Of a DNA stretch of 64,000 bases, positions 57,104 to 64,000 are shown piece by piece (positions within the stretch are counted from its first letter, which is position 1; the number at the start of each line of letters is the position of its first letter). Source of the stretch: Amycolatopsis mongoliensis (GTDB taxonomy: Bacteria; Actinomycetota; Actinomycetes; Mycobacteriales; Pseudonocardiaceae); contig NZ_CP127295.1 in NCBI RefSeq assembly GCF_030285665.1, positions 4,650,001 to 4,714,000 on the forward strand, read 5' to 3'. A program made the translations under genes and the position numbers. The notes under the pieces were generated by a model. It had not been told where the DNA came from. It made no database searches and was given only the letters and a program-made list of their open reading frames with translations.

Positions 57104-58654
57104 TCAGGCCTCGCGCCGGAAGGCGAGGAGGGCGATGTCGTCCTGGGCGTCGCGGCCGAACTCGTCGAGCAGTTCGTCGCACAGCGCCTCGAGGTTCGCG
57201 TCGTGCGCGACGGCTCCGGCGAGGGCGGCCATCCCGGCGTCGAGGTCCCGGCCGGACCGCTCGATGAGCCCGTCGGTGATCAGGAGCACGAGGGTGCCCA
57301 CCGGGAGCTCGATCTTCGTCGACTCGGGGCGGGGGAGCCCGACGCCGAGCAGCGGCCCGCGGATCTCGAGGAACCGCGGTCCGGCCGCGTCGGCCAGCAG
57401 CGGCGGGATGTGGCCCGCGCAGGCCACTTCCGTGGATCCGGTCGCGGGATCCACGAGCAGGAGGCACGCGGTCGTGAGGCCCTCGGGGTGGAAGCGGCTG
57501 ACCACCGCGTCGAGGCGGTCGAGGATGGCCACCAGGCCGTGCCCTTCGACGGCGTAGGCGCGCAGCGCGTGCCGCACTTCGCCCATCACCAGGGCGGCGT
57601 CGAGCGAGTGGCCCGAGACGTCGCCCACCGCGATGAGCAGGCGCCCGTCGAGCTCGGTCACTTCGTAGAAGTCGCCACCGATCTCGGTGTGGCGGGAGGC
57701 GGGCAGGTAGCGAGCCGCCATCGGCAGCTCCCGGCTGCTCGGGAGGCTGCGGGGCAGGAGACTCCGCTGCAGCGCCACGGCCAGGTCGCGCTCCCGGGAC
57801 AGCGTGCGCAGGGCGTCGGCGGCCAGGGCGCTCACCTGGCCCAGCTGGATCAGGACGTCCCGGTCCTGGTCGGTGGCCGCCACCGCGTCGTCGACCGCGA
57901 CGCACACGACGTCGGCGCCGGGTTTCGCCCGGGCCAGCACGATCGTGGAGCTGCGCCCGGGCCGCCACGCGAGCTCGTGGCCGCCGCTGACGGCGGTGCG
58001 CAGGTGGGGTTGCAGCAGGGACGTGGTCAGGGTGTCGAGCTCGGCCGGTTCGGTGCCGGCGGACTGCCGGTGGTCTTCGGCGGCGCTCGCGGTGCGCACC
58101 GAGCCCTGCGACGTCGTCGCCAGCGCGGTCGCCGGGGCCGCGAAGATCGCCGCCGCGCCCGCGGCGACCGCGGCCAGGAAGCCGTCGAACGTCGTCGCGG
58201 AGTTGATGGCGAGCGTGGCTTCGGTGAGCTTCGTCAGCCGGTGGGCCAGCAGTTCGGCCACGGCGCGGGCGCGGTGGTAGCGCAACGCCGATTCGACCAC
58301 CGCGACCAGCTCGGCCGGGGCCACCGGTTCGATGAGGTAGCCGTCGGCGCCGCGGTTGAGCCCGTGGGTCCGGTCGTCCGTCTCGATCGCGGTGGCGGAC
58401 ATGTGGATCACCGGGATGGCGGAGGTGGCCGGGTCGGCCTTGATCCGCTCGCAGACCTCGATCCCGCTGATGTCGGGGAGGTTGACGTCGAGGAGCACGA
58501 GGTCCGGCCGGTGCTCGGCGACCGCCTCGATCCCCGCGCCGCCGGTGGCCGCCTCGACGACGTGGTAGCCGTTGCGGCGCAGCCAGCTGCCGGCCAGGTA
58601 GCGGCTGGCTTCCAGGTCGTCGACGATCAGGATGGTCGCGGCCGGCTCCGGCAT
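57104..58654 (-). CDS. Response regulator with GAF and PP2C (RsbU-type) phosphatase domains
   Basis: A 516-residue three-domain protein: REC (about 1-125; ILIVDDLEASRYLAGSWLRR and the phospho-Asp in DLVLLDVNLPDI), GAF (about 140-290) and a SpoIIE/PP2C phosphatase (about 300-516; IGGDFYEVTELDG, GDVSGHSLDAALVM, VLLITDGLIERSG, DDIALLAFRR). It would dephosphorylate an RsbV-type antagonist when activated. Its ATG is one base after the stop of the hybrid kinase, its likely phosphodonor. It is the last gene of the stressosome operon. Confidence 0.9.
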   Translation of the reverse strand: MPEPAATILIVDDLEASRYLAGSWLRRNGYHVVEAATGGAGIEAVAEHRPDLVLLDVNLPDISGIEVCERIKADPATSAIPVIHMSATAIETDDRTHGLNRGADGYLIEPVAPAELVAVVESALRYHRARAVAELLAHRLTKLTEATLAINSATTFDGFLAAVAAGAAAIFAAPATALATTSQGSVRTASAAEDHRQSAGTEPAELDTLTTSLLQPHLRTAVSGGHELAWRPGRSSTIVLARAKPGADVVCVAVDDAVAATDQDRDVLIQLGQVSALAADALRTLSRERDLAVALQRSLLPRSLPSSRELPMAARYLPASRHTEIGGDFYEVTELDGRLLIAVGDVSGHSLDAALVMGEVRHALRAYAVEGHGLVAILDRLDAVVSRFHPEGLTTACLLLVDPATGSTEVACAGHIPPLLADAAGPRFLEIRGPLLGVGLPRPESTKIELPVGTLVLLITDGLIERSGRDLDAGMAALAGAVAHDANLEALCDELLDEFGRDAQDDIALLAFRREA

Positions 58655-58655
58655 T

Positions 58656-60404
58656 TCACGCCCTCCGTACTACAGCGAACGCTTCCCCGACAGCGAGCCT
58701 GACGGTTTCGGCGGAGATCTGCGACTTGAGCAGCAGCGCCGCGCGCAGCCCGGTCGCGGTGAGATCCATCCCGCCCGGCACCGCGGAGGTGACCACGACG
58801 ACGGGCAGGTCGCACAGTTCCGGCTTCGCGCGGAGCACGGCGAGGACCTCCCGGCCGTTCATGCCGGCCATGGCCAGGTCGAGGAAGACCACGTCGGGCC
58901 GGAACGCGGAGAGCGTCTCCAGCGCTTCCCGGCCGTCACCGGCCACCCGGACCTCGGGGGAGAGCTCGGCGATCCGGCGGGTGAACTCGTCGCGGAACAC
59001 CGGGTCGTCGTCGACGACGAGCACGCTGCCGAGCGCGGTGATGTCGCCGCCGCGAGGCCGGGCGGGCAACCGCAGCTCCACCGTGGTGCCCCGGTCGACC
59101 TCGCTGGTCAGGTCGAGCTCACCGCCGAGGATTTCGGCCAGCTTCCGCGCGTAGGACAGGCCCAGTCCGGTCCCGGAGGTCTTCGCCTGCAGCTTGTTCC
59201 GGACCTGGTGGAACTCTTCGAAGACGCGGTCGAGCTGGTGGGCCGGGATGCCGATCCCGGTGTCGGTGACGGTGAAGCGGACGTGCTCGTCGCCGGCGGC
59301 GGTGACGGCGAGGCTGACCGAACCGCGCTCGGTGAACTTGACGGCGTTGGAGAGCAGGTTGCGGAGAATGCGCACGAGCATGGTCTCGTCGGTGACGAGC
59401 GTGCCGACCTCGGTGTCCTCGATGCGGAGCTCGACCCCGGCCGGAACGGTCGAGCGCAGCACGCCGTGCAGGTGGAGGAGCACGGTGCGGACGTCGACGG
59501 GCGTCGGCTGGGGCACCAGCCGGCCGGATTCGGCTTTGGCGGTGTCGAGCAGCTCGTTGACCAGGGCGAGCAGCGTTTCCCCGGAGTCGTTGATCAGCCG
59601 GACCTGGCGCTGCTGGTCGGCGGAGAGCGGTTCGGATCCCGCGGCGCCGAGCATGCGCGCGAGGCCGACGATCGAGTTGACCGGTGCGCGCAGCTCGTGG
59701 CTGATGTTCGACCAGAAGCGGGTCTTGGCTTCGTTGACGGCGGCCAGCTGCGTCGTCTTCTCGTTGATCTCGGCGTAGAGCGCCACGACGCCGCGGTTGG
59801 TCTCTTCGAGCTCTTCGGAAAGCTCCTTGTACAGCGCGACGACGCCCTGGTTGGTTTCTTCGAGCTCTTCGTTGAGCCGTTCCAGCTCCTGCCGCTTGCT
59901 TTCGAGGTCGTCGAGCGCGGTGAGCAGCTCCTGGTTCTGGGCGCGCAGCTCGTCGAGCGGGCCGGTGGCCCGGCCGCCGGCGAGCCGTTCGCGCAGGACG
60001 TCGAGAGAAATGATCATGGGCGCTGAACCTGCCGTCGTGCCCTTCGTCAGGGTCATGGTGCCGTGGCCGGCCTCGTGGGTGGTGGTGACCTCGTCCATCA
60101 GCCGGACCGTGGTTTCCCGGCTGACGTCGAGGACGTCTTCGGCGGGCGGGCCCTGCCAGGTGATCTCGATCGCCAGCCGGGGGGCCGTCGTCGAGGTCAG
60201 CGCGAAGCTGACGGTCGCTTCGGTGCCGCTGCGCACGAGGTCGCGGCCGACGTCGCTGAGGGCGGTGGCCACGCGGACCTGGTCCTGCGGATCGAGGCCG
60301 ATCGCCCGGGCCGCTTCCCGGCCGTACTGCCGCATCGCGAACACGCCGGACTCGGCGGACAGGGTCATCCGCAGGAGCTCGTTCGTGCGGCGCCGGGGGG
60401 TCAT
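58656..60404 (-). CDS. Hybrid histidine kinase with RsbT-like N-terminus and C-terminal receiver
   Basis: A 582-residue protein. Residues 1-140 resemble an anti-sigma/RsbT-type ATPase fold lacking a clear ATP lid (DQVRVATALSDVGRDLVRSG). A coiled coil covers 151-229 with two near-identical 18-residue repeats (EELEETNQGVVALYKEL, EELEETNRGVVALYAEI). Then HisKA with His236 in SHELRAP, HATPase (NLLSNAVKF, DTGIGIP, GTGLGLSYARKLAE), and a receiver domain (SVLVVDDDPVFRDEF, DVVFLDLAMAGMNG). No membrane segments, so it senses a cytoplasmic signal, likely the stressosome. It overlaps the upstream gene by ATGA. Confidence 0.88.
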   Translation of the reverse strand: MTPRRRTNELLRMTLSAESGVFAMRQYGREAARAIGLDPQDQVRVATALSDVGRDLVRSGTEATVSFALTSTTAPRLAIEITWQGPPAEDVLDVSRETTVRLMDEVTTTHEAGHGTMTLTKGTTAGSAPMIISLDVLRERLAGGRATGPLDELRAQNQELLTALDDLESKRQELERLNEELEETNQGVVALYKELSEELEETNRGVVALYAEINEKTTQLAAVNEAKTRFWSNISHELRAPVNSIVGLARMLGAAGSEPLSADQQRQVRLINDSGETLLALVNELLDTAKAESGRLVPQPTPVDVRTVLLHLHGVLRSTVPAGVELRIEDTEVGTLVTDETMLVRILRNLLSNAVKFTERGSVSLAVTAAGDEHVRFTVTDTGIGIPAHQLDRVFEEFHQVRNKLQAKTSGTGLGLSYARKLAEILGGELDLTSEVDRGTTVELRLPARPRGGDITALGSVLVVDDDPVFRDEFTRRIAELSPEVRVAGDGREALETLSAFRPDVVFLDLAMAGMNGREVLAVLRAKPELCDLPVVVVTSAVPGGMDLTATGLRAALLLKSQISAETVRLAVGEAFAVVRRA

Positions 60405-61423
60405 GGCCGCGGCTTGCCGACGAGGACGCTCGCGTCGTCGTTGCGGACGCCGGCGTCGCGCACCAGCGCGGCGGCGATCACCAGCGGGGTGCTGTCGAAC
60501 AGGGCGTTCCACTGGCCGGGGCGCCACTTCTCGGTGAGCCCGTCGCTGTGCAGCACGACCGCGGCACCGGCGGGCAGCTCGTGGTCGAAGGCGCGGATCG
60601 TGCGGGCCTGGTAGCCCGCGATCCCGGGCACCGAGACCATGCCCTGTTTCCGGTCCTCGAGGACGACGGCGGCGGCGATGTTGCCCAGCCCGGCGAAGCG
60701 GACCCGCCCCTCGGCCGGAACGAGGTCCGCGACGGCGACGGCACCGCCCCGGCTGCTTCGCAGCGCGGAGTGGATCGCGGCGATCACCTGTTCCGGCGGT
60801 TCCCCGGCCGGCCGCTCGCAGAAGATCCGGACGGCCTCCTGAGCCGCGCTGGCCGCCAGCGGGCCGTGCCCGGAGCCGTCGCACATCATCAGCCGCATGC
60901 GGCCGTCCGCCCGCATCACGGCGTAGGCGTCGCCGCAGACCTCTTCCCCGGTGATCGGCCGCGTCATCCCGGCCGCGTCGTCGGCCAGGTCCGCCCCGGC
61001 CGGCCGGAACCGGGCGGTGACGACCGTGCCGCGGCCCGGCTCGGAGAACACCGTGACCGTGTCGGAGAGCCGGTGCACCGCCCCGAGCCCGACCCCGAGG
61101 GTGCCGGTGGTGGAGTGGCCGTCCTCGATCGCCACGGCCGGGTCGGCGATGCCCGGACCGCGGTCGGCGGCGACGACCTCCACCGCGGCGTGGGTGGTCG
61201 CGCGGACCGAGCGGACCACGAGCGTCCCCTGCCGCGCGTGGCGGTCCAGGTTCGTGGCCAGCTCCGTGACGACGATGCCGACCTCGGCGGTCCGCTTCTC
61301 CGTGAAGCCCAGCCGCTCGGCCAGGCCGGTGGCGACCCGGCGCGCCCGCCCCGCGGCCGTGGGGTCGTCGACGGTCACCCAGGCGACGTCCTCGGTGACC
61401 GGCAGGCAGTCCGTGACGGTCAT
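60401..61423 (-). CDS. RsbT/W-like ATPase fused to RsbX-like PP2C phosphatase
   Basis: A 340-residue fusion. The N-terminal about 130 residues are a HATPase anti-sigma-type kinase domain (VGIVVTELATNLDRHA, ADRGPGIAD, GTLGVGLGAVHRLSD); the rest is a SpoIIE/PP2C domain (GEEVCGDAYAVM, LMMCDGSGHGPLA, VVLHSDGLTEKW, RNDDASVLVG). RsbX dephosphorylates RsbR/RsbS in the Bacillus stressosome; this protein is placed in the corresponding position, directly after RsbT. ATGA overlaps on both sides. Confidence 0.87.
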   Translation of the reverse strand: MTVTDCLPVTEDVAWVTVDDPTAAGRARRVATGLAERLGFTEKRTAEVGIVVTELATNLDRHARQGTLVVRSVRATTHAAVEVVAADRGPGIADPAVAIEDGHSTTGTLGVGLGAVHRLSDTVTVFSEPGRGTVVTARFRPAGADLADDAAGMTRPITGEEVCGDAYAVMRADGRMRLMMCDGSGHGPLAASAAQEAVRIFCERPAGEPPEQVIAAIHSALRSSRGGAVAVADLVPAEGRVRFAGLGNIAAAVVLEDRKQGMVSVPGIAGYQARTIRAFDHELPAGAAVVLHSDGLTEKWRPGQWNALFDSTPLVIAAALVRDAGVRNDDASVLVGKPRP

Positions 61424-61830
61424 CGCGACCACTTGACCACGGTCACTTCGGTGCCCCGGCCCACCTCGGTGTCCAGGGTGAACTCGTCCACGAGCCGGCG
61501 TGCCCCGCTCAGGCCGAGGCCGAGGCCCTTGCCGCTGCTCCAGCCGTCGGCCAGCGCGAGGTCGGTGTCGGGGATGCCGGGACCGTCGTCGTGGAAGACG
61601 GCCTTGACGCCCGCGCGGCGGCCGTCGTCGACGACCTCGATCCGGGCGATGCCGCCGCGGCCGTAGACGAGGGTGTTGCGGGCGAGCTCGCTGGTCGCGG
61701 TGACGAGCTTGGTCTGGTCGACGAGGGAGAGCTTGATCTGCTGGGCGAGGACCCGGACCGACTGGCGGACACGGACCACGTCGGAGTCCGTGACGATGGG
61801 AATCTCCTCCACCACGCCGGCGGAGGTCAT
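61420..61830 (-). CDS. rsbT: RsbT-like serine/threonine kinase
   Basis: A 136-residue GHKL kinase. ATSELARNTLVYGRGGIARI contains the N-box, DDGPGIPD is the G1 box, and GKGLGLGLSGARRLVDEF is close to the Bacillus RsbT motif. It phosphorylates RsbS and RsbR, leaves the stressosome and activates a downstream phosphatase. It overlaps RsbS (ATGA) and the fusion gene (ATGA), a strictly coupled order. Confidence 0.92.
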   Translation of the reverse strand: MTSAGVVEEIPIVTDSDVVRVRQSVRVLAQQIKLSLVDQTKLVTATSELARNTLVYGRGGIARIEVVDDGRRAGVKAVFHDDGPGIPDTDLALADGWSSGKGLGLGLSGARRLVDEFTLDTEVGRGTEVTVVKWSR

Positions 61831-62192
61831 CTCCGGGCCGCCCGGAGACCGCGCAGGATCTCCATGCCCTTGTCCAGGTTCAACGCCGTGCGGACGCCGC
61901 CGAGCGTCAGGCCGAGCTCGACGAGCGTGATCGCGACGGCCGGCCGCATGCCGACCACCACGGTGTCGGCGTCGAACAGCCGCGACAGCGACGCGATCGT
62001 CGCGAACATCCGGCCGATGAAGGAGTCGACGATCTCCACCGCGGAGATGTCGATCACCACCCCGGAGGCGCCGGTCGAGCTGATCCGGTCCGCGAGGTCT
62101 TCCTGCAGCGTGAGGACGCTCTGGTCCTCCAGGTCGACCTGGATCGAGACCAGCAGGACGTCGCCGATCTCGAGAATCGGGATCCGCTCCAT
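61827..62192 (-). CDS. rsbS: RsbS-like STAS stressosome scaffold protein
   Basis: A 121-residue STAS protein. The phosphorylation site is kept: IVDSFIGRMFA with Ser57, the equivalent of Ser59 in Bacillus RsbS. The C-terminal GLTLGGVRTALNLDKGMEIL is typical. It forms the stressosome core with RsbR and sequesters RsbT. It starts within the stop of the RsbR gene (TGATG). Confidence 0.93.
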   Translation of the reverse strand: MERIPILEIGDVLLVSIQVDLEDQSVLTLQEDLADRISSTGASGVVIDISAVEIVDSFIGRMFATIASLSRLFDADTVVVGMRPAVAITLVELGLTLGGVRTALNLDKGMEILRGLRAARR

Positions 62193-63040
62193 CAGGCGGG
62201 CCTCTTCTCGCCCCGCACGAGTTCCACACCCTCGAAGCGGAGGGCGTGCCGCAGGGCGTCGGCGAGCGTCGCCTTGGTCGTGATGTCGCCGAACTCGATC
62301 CCGAGCGCGACGATCGTCTGGGCGATCTGGGGCCGGATGCCCGAAATGGTGCATTCGGCGCCCATCAGCCGCGCCGCGACGACGGTCTTGAGCAGGTGCT
62401 GCGCCACCTGGGTGTCGACGGCCAGGACACCCGTGATGTCGATGATCGCGTGCTGGGAGCTGGTCTCGACCAGGGCTTCGAGGAGCTTCTCCATCACGAC
62501 CTGGGTGCGCGCCGAGTCGAGCGTCCCGACCAGGGGCACGGCGAGGACGCCTTCCCACAGCTTCACGACGGGCGTCGTCAGCTCGAGCAGCTGCTCGGAC
62601 TGCTCCCTGATGATCTCTTCGCGCGCGGACGCGTACGTCTCGAACGTCCACAGGCCCAGCCCGTCGAGCAGCCCGGAGAAGGCCATGAGCTGGCGGAAGA
62701 CCGCCGGGTCGTCGTTGCCCTCGGTCAGTTCGAAGACGGCCTGCTTCAGCGCGAAGACGCTCGACGCGGTCTCGGCGGGGCTGAACCCCTGGCGCGCGCG
62801 GTTCCGGGACAGGTCGGCCAGGAAGGCGCGCAGCTCGCGGTGCCGGTCACCGTCGAGGCCGTCGGCGGACTCGTCCGCGACCGGGAGCAGGGTGGTGAAC
62901 AGCTCGCCCAGGTCACGCTGCAGTTCCGTGGTCGTCGTGCGCCCGCGCAGACCGGCGCCGGCCAGCTCGGCCCAGCGCGCGACCAGGCTGTCGCCGTGCT
63001 CGCGCAGCAAATCCGACAGCCGCCCCTGACCCGCAGTCAT
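62192..63040 (-). CDS. rsbR: RsbR-like stressosome sensor (N-terminal helical domain plus STAS)
   Basis: A 282-residue protein. The N-terminal half (1-150) is an all-helical RsbRD/globin-like sensor (SDLLREHGDSLVARWAEL, ETASSVFALKQAVFELTEG). The C-terminal STAS domain starts near LTTPVVKLWEGVLAVPLVG, the RsbR-family linker motif. Phospho-Thr positions appear at Thr210 (AVDTQVAQHLL) and Thr254/255 (GDITTKATL). It is the first gene of the stressosome operon and divergent from the RsbV/RsbW pair. Confidence 0.92.
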   Translation of the reverse strand: MTAGQGRLSDLLREHGDSLVARWAELAGAGLRGRTTTTELQRDLGELFTTLLPVADESADGLDGDRHRELRAFLADLSRNRARQGFSPAETASSVFALKQAVFELTEGNDDPAVFRQLMAFSGLLDGLGLWTFETYASAREEIIREQSEQLLELTTPVVKLWEGVLAVPLVGTLDSARTQVVMEKLLEALVETSSQHAIIDITGVLAVDTQVAQHLLKTVVAARLMGAECTISGIRPQIAQTIVALGIEFGDITTKATLADALRHALRFEGVELVRGEKRPA

Positions 63041-63205
63041 CCAGAGCCCTCCTCGCCTTCGCGGTCCGTCCGCGAACCTTAGCCTGGCCGATCGGCTGGT
63101 CCCGGGGTTCCCCGTCGCCGCCCGCCCAATCCCCTGCGCGGCGGAGTGACCCGGCACGTACGCTGGCCGAGATCGGCGCGCGCGCCGCGGAAAGGGGCCG
63201 AAGCA

Positions 63206-63562
63206 GTGGACAAGGGCGACTCGGCCGTCCTGCGCATCTGCCACCGGCAGGCCGGCGCGGCCCACGTGGTCGAGGTCGCCGGGGAGATCGACGCGGGCAC
63301 GGCTGCCGAGTTCCGCCGTGAGCTCGCCGCGGCGGCCGTGGACAGCGCCGAGCTCGTCGTCGTCGACCTGAGTGAGGTCCGGTTCATCGACTCCGCGGGG
63401 GTGACCGTCCTCGCCGGGCTCCACCGCCGCGGCCGGGATCGCGGCGTGAGCGTCAAGGTCGTCACGCGTCAGTACGCCGTCAAGCGCGTGCTGGGCATCA
63501 CCGGGCTCGACGAGCTCATCCCGGTCGTCGACGACCTGGCCGAAGCACTGCCGGCCGGATGA
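63206..63562 (+). CDS. STAS anti-sigma-factor antagonist (RsbV-like)
   Basis: A 118-residue STAS protein. VVEVAGEIDAGTAAEFRREL and VVDLSEVRFIDSAGVTVLAG; the regulatory Ser is in D-S-A-G. When unphosphorylated it binds the anti-sigma kinase and frees the sigma factor. GTG 63206 has GGAAAGGGG upstream. Its stop overlaps the RsbW-like start by ATGA. The PP2C protein at 57104 is the likely phosphatase for it. Confidence 0.9.
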   Translation: MDKGDSAVLRICHRQAGAAHVVEVAGEIDAGTAAEFRRELAAAAVDSAELVVVDLSEVRFIDSAGVTVLAGLHRRGRDRGVSVKVVTRQYAVKRVLGITGLDELIPVVDDLAEALPAG

Positions 63563-63987
63563 CTGCCTACCCCGACGACGGCGAACCGGAGTTCTACGAC
63601 CTCCGCGGCACGGGCTCGGCCGACCTCGCCACGGTTCGCCGGTGGGCGGCCCGCCGGCTGAGCGACCTGGGCGAGCCGCACCGCGAAGACGTCCTGCTGG
63701 TGCTGAACGAGATCGTCCAGAACGCGTACGAGCACGCGGGTGGCGCGCAACGGCTTCGGCTGACCTTCAGCGCGAATCCGTGCGAAGTGACGATCGGGGT
63801 GGAGGACGGTTCCCCGCTCCCGCCCCGCCTCCGGGAGGCCGCCGGCACGGGCTTCGGCGGACGCGGCCTGTACCTCGTCGACAAGCTCGCGACGGCTTGG
63901 GGCTCCCGGGATGATCTGCCGGTGGCGAGCAAGACGGTGTGGGCCAGGGTTTCCTGCGCTCTGGCGCACCAGGAACCCTGCCACTGA
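63559..63987 (+). CDS. Anti-sigma-factor serine kinase (RsbW-like)
   Basis: A 142-residue GHKL kinase. LVLNEIVQNAYEHAGG is the N-box, VEDGSPLPP replaces the usual D-x-G-x-G with a D-G-S variant, and GFGGRGLYLVDKLATAWG is the lid/G2 region. It overlaps the RsbV gene by ATGA. It would bind a SigB/SigF-type factor, which must lie elsewhere or beyond the end of the window. Confidence 0.87.
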   Translation: MTAYPDDGEPEFYDLRGTGSADLATVRRWAARRLSDLGEPHREDVLLVLNEIVQNAYEHAGGAQRLRLTFSANPCEVTIGVEDGSPLPPRLREAAGTGFGGRGLYLVDKLATAWGSRDDLPVASKTVWARVSCALAHQEPCH

Positions 63988-64000
63988 CGTCGGTTTCGGG

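Noticed and set aside
1..64000. tRNA, rRNA, transposase or integrase genes
   Set aside because: None was recognised on either strand, although tRNA genes cannot be fully excluded by eye.

Overview
The window is chromosomal DNA of a very high-GC Gram-positive bacterium. Strong third-position G/C bias, many GTG starts, ATGA/GTGA stop-start overlaps, and the mix of genes (P450s, ANTAR and DUF3618 proteins, a holin-X protein, VanB-type reductase) point to an actinomycete. Long palindromes of the form TCGTGAGTG...CACTCACGA at gene ends fit an Amycolatopsis-like member of the Pseudonocardiales. That placement is inference. No rRNA, tRNA, CRISPR array, transposase or replication origin was seen.

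Layout. 0-4.6 kb: a LacI regulator with a CUT1-type sugar ABC importer (lipoprotein and two permeases, no ATPase), divergent from a cut-off glycogen-debranching-like gene. 4.6-9.3 kb: LLM flavoprotein, aldo/keto reductase, TetR, P450, a flavin split-barrel protein and a truncated second P450. 9.2-14.5 kb: glmS with a small partner, a methyltransferase, a DapA-like lyase with a divergent LysR, and a VOC protein. 14.4-25.3 kb: an IclR-controlled catabolic locus with UbiX, two MFS carriers, CoxG-like protein, a three-subunit molybdenum hydroxylase, an alpha/beta-hydrolase and a UbiD decarboxylase. 25.4-29.1 kb: a second IF-1, a GNAT protein behind a leader peptide, TMEM175-like channel, a small membrane protein and a secreted phosphodiester glycosidase.

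29.2-39.6 kb: an envelope operon (DUF3618, holin-X, low-complexity protein), an APC permease, and stress-type genes (MerR, SRPBCC, Hsp20, GAF-ANTAR, STAS), including a decayed STAS gene, followed by a methyltransferase and a TetR/epimerase pair. 39.6-49.3 kb: repeats, secreted hydrolases, a decayed TetR gene, an oxidoreductase, a Rieske oxygenase/54-residue protein/reductase operon with its own IclR, a DUF4097 protein and a secreted protein. 49.5-57.1 kb: a DUF2235 hydrolase, two adjacent single-base-frameshifted genes (LysR, RibD-like reductase), an Asp-nucleophile hydrolase, HxlR, EthD, a TetR with a Tet(X)-like flavin monooxygenase, and a P450. 57.1-64 kb: a stressosome-type partner-switching locus (RsbR, RsbS, RsbT, ATPase-phosphatase fusion, hybrid kinase, REC-GAF-PP2C) divergent from an RsbV/RsbW pair; no sigma factor is visible before the window ends.

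The most promising systems are the 14.4-25.3 kb locus, which combines a xanthine-oxidase-family hydroxylase with prenyl-FMN decarboxylation and carries matching IclR operators at both promoters, and the six-gene stressosome operon. A dispersed family of long palindromes at gene ends, in some cases supplying the stop codons, also stands out.
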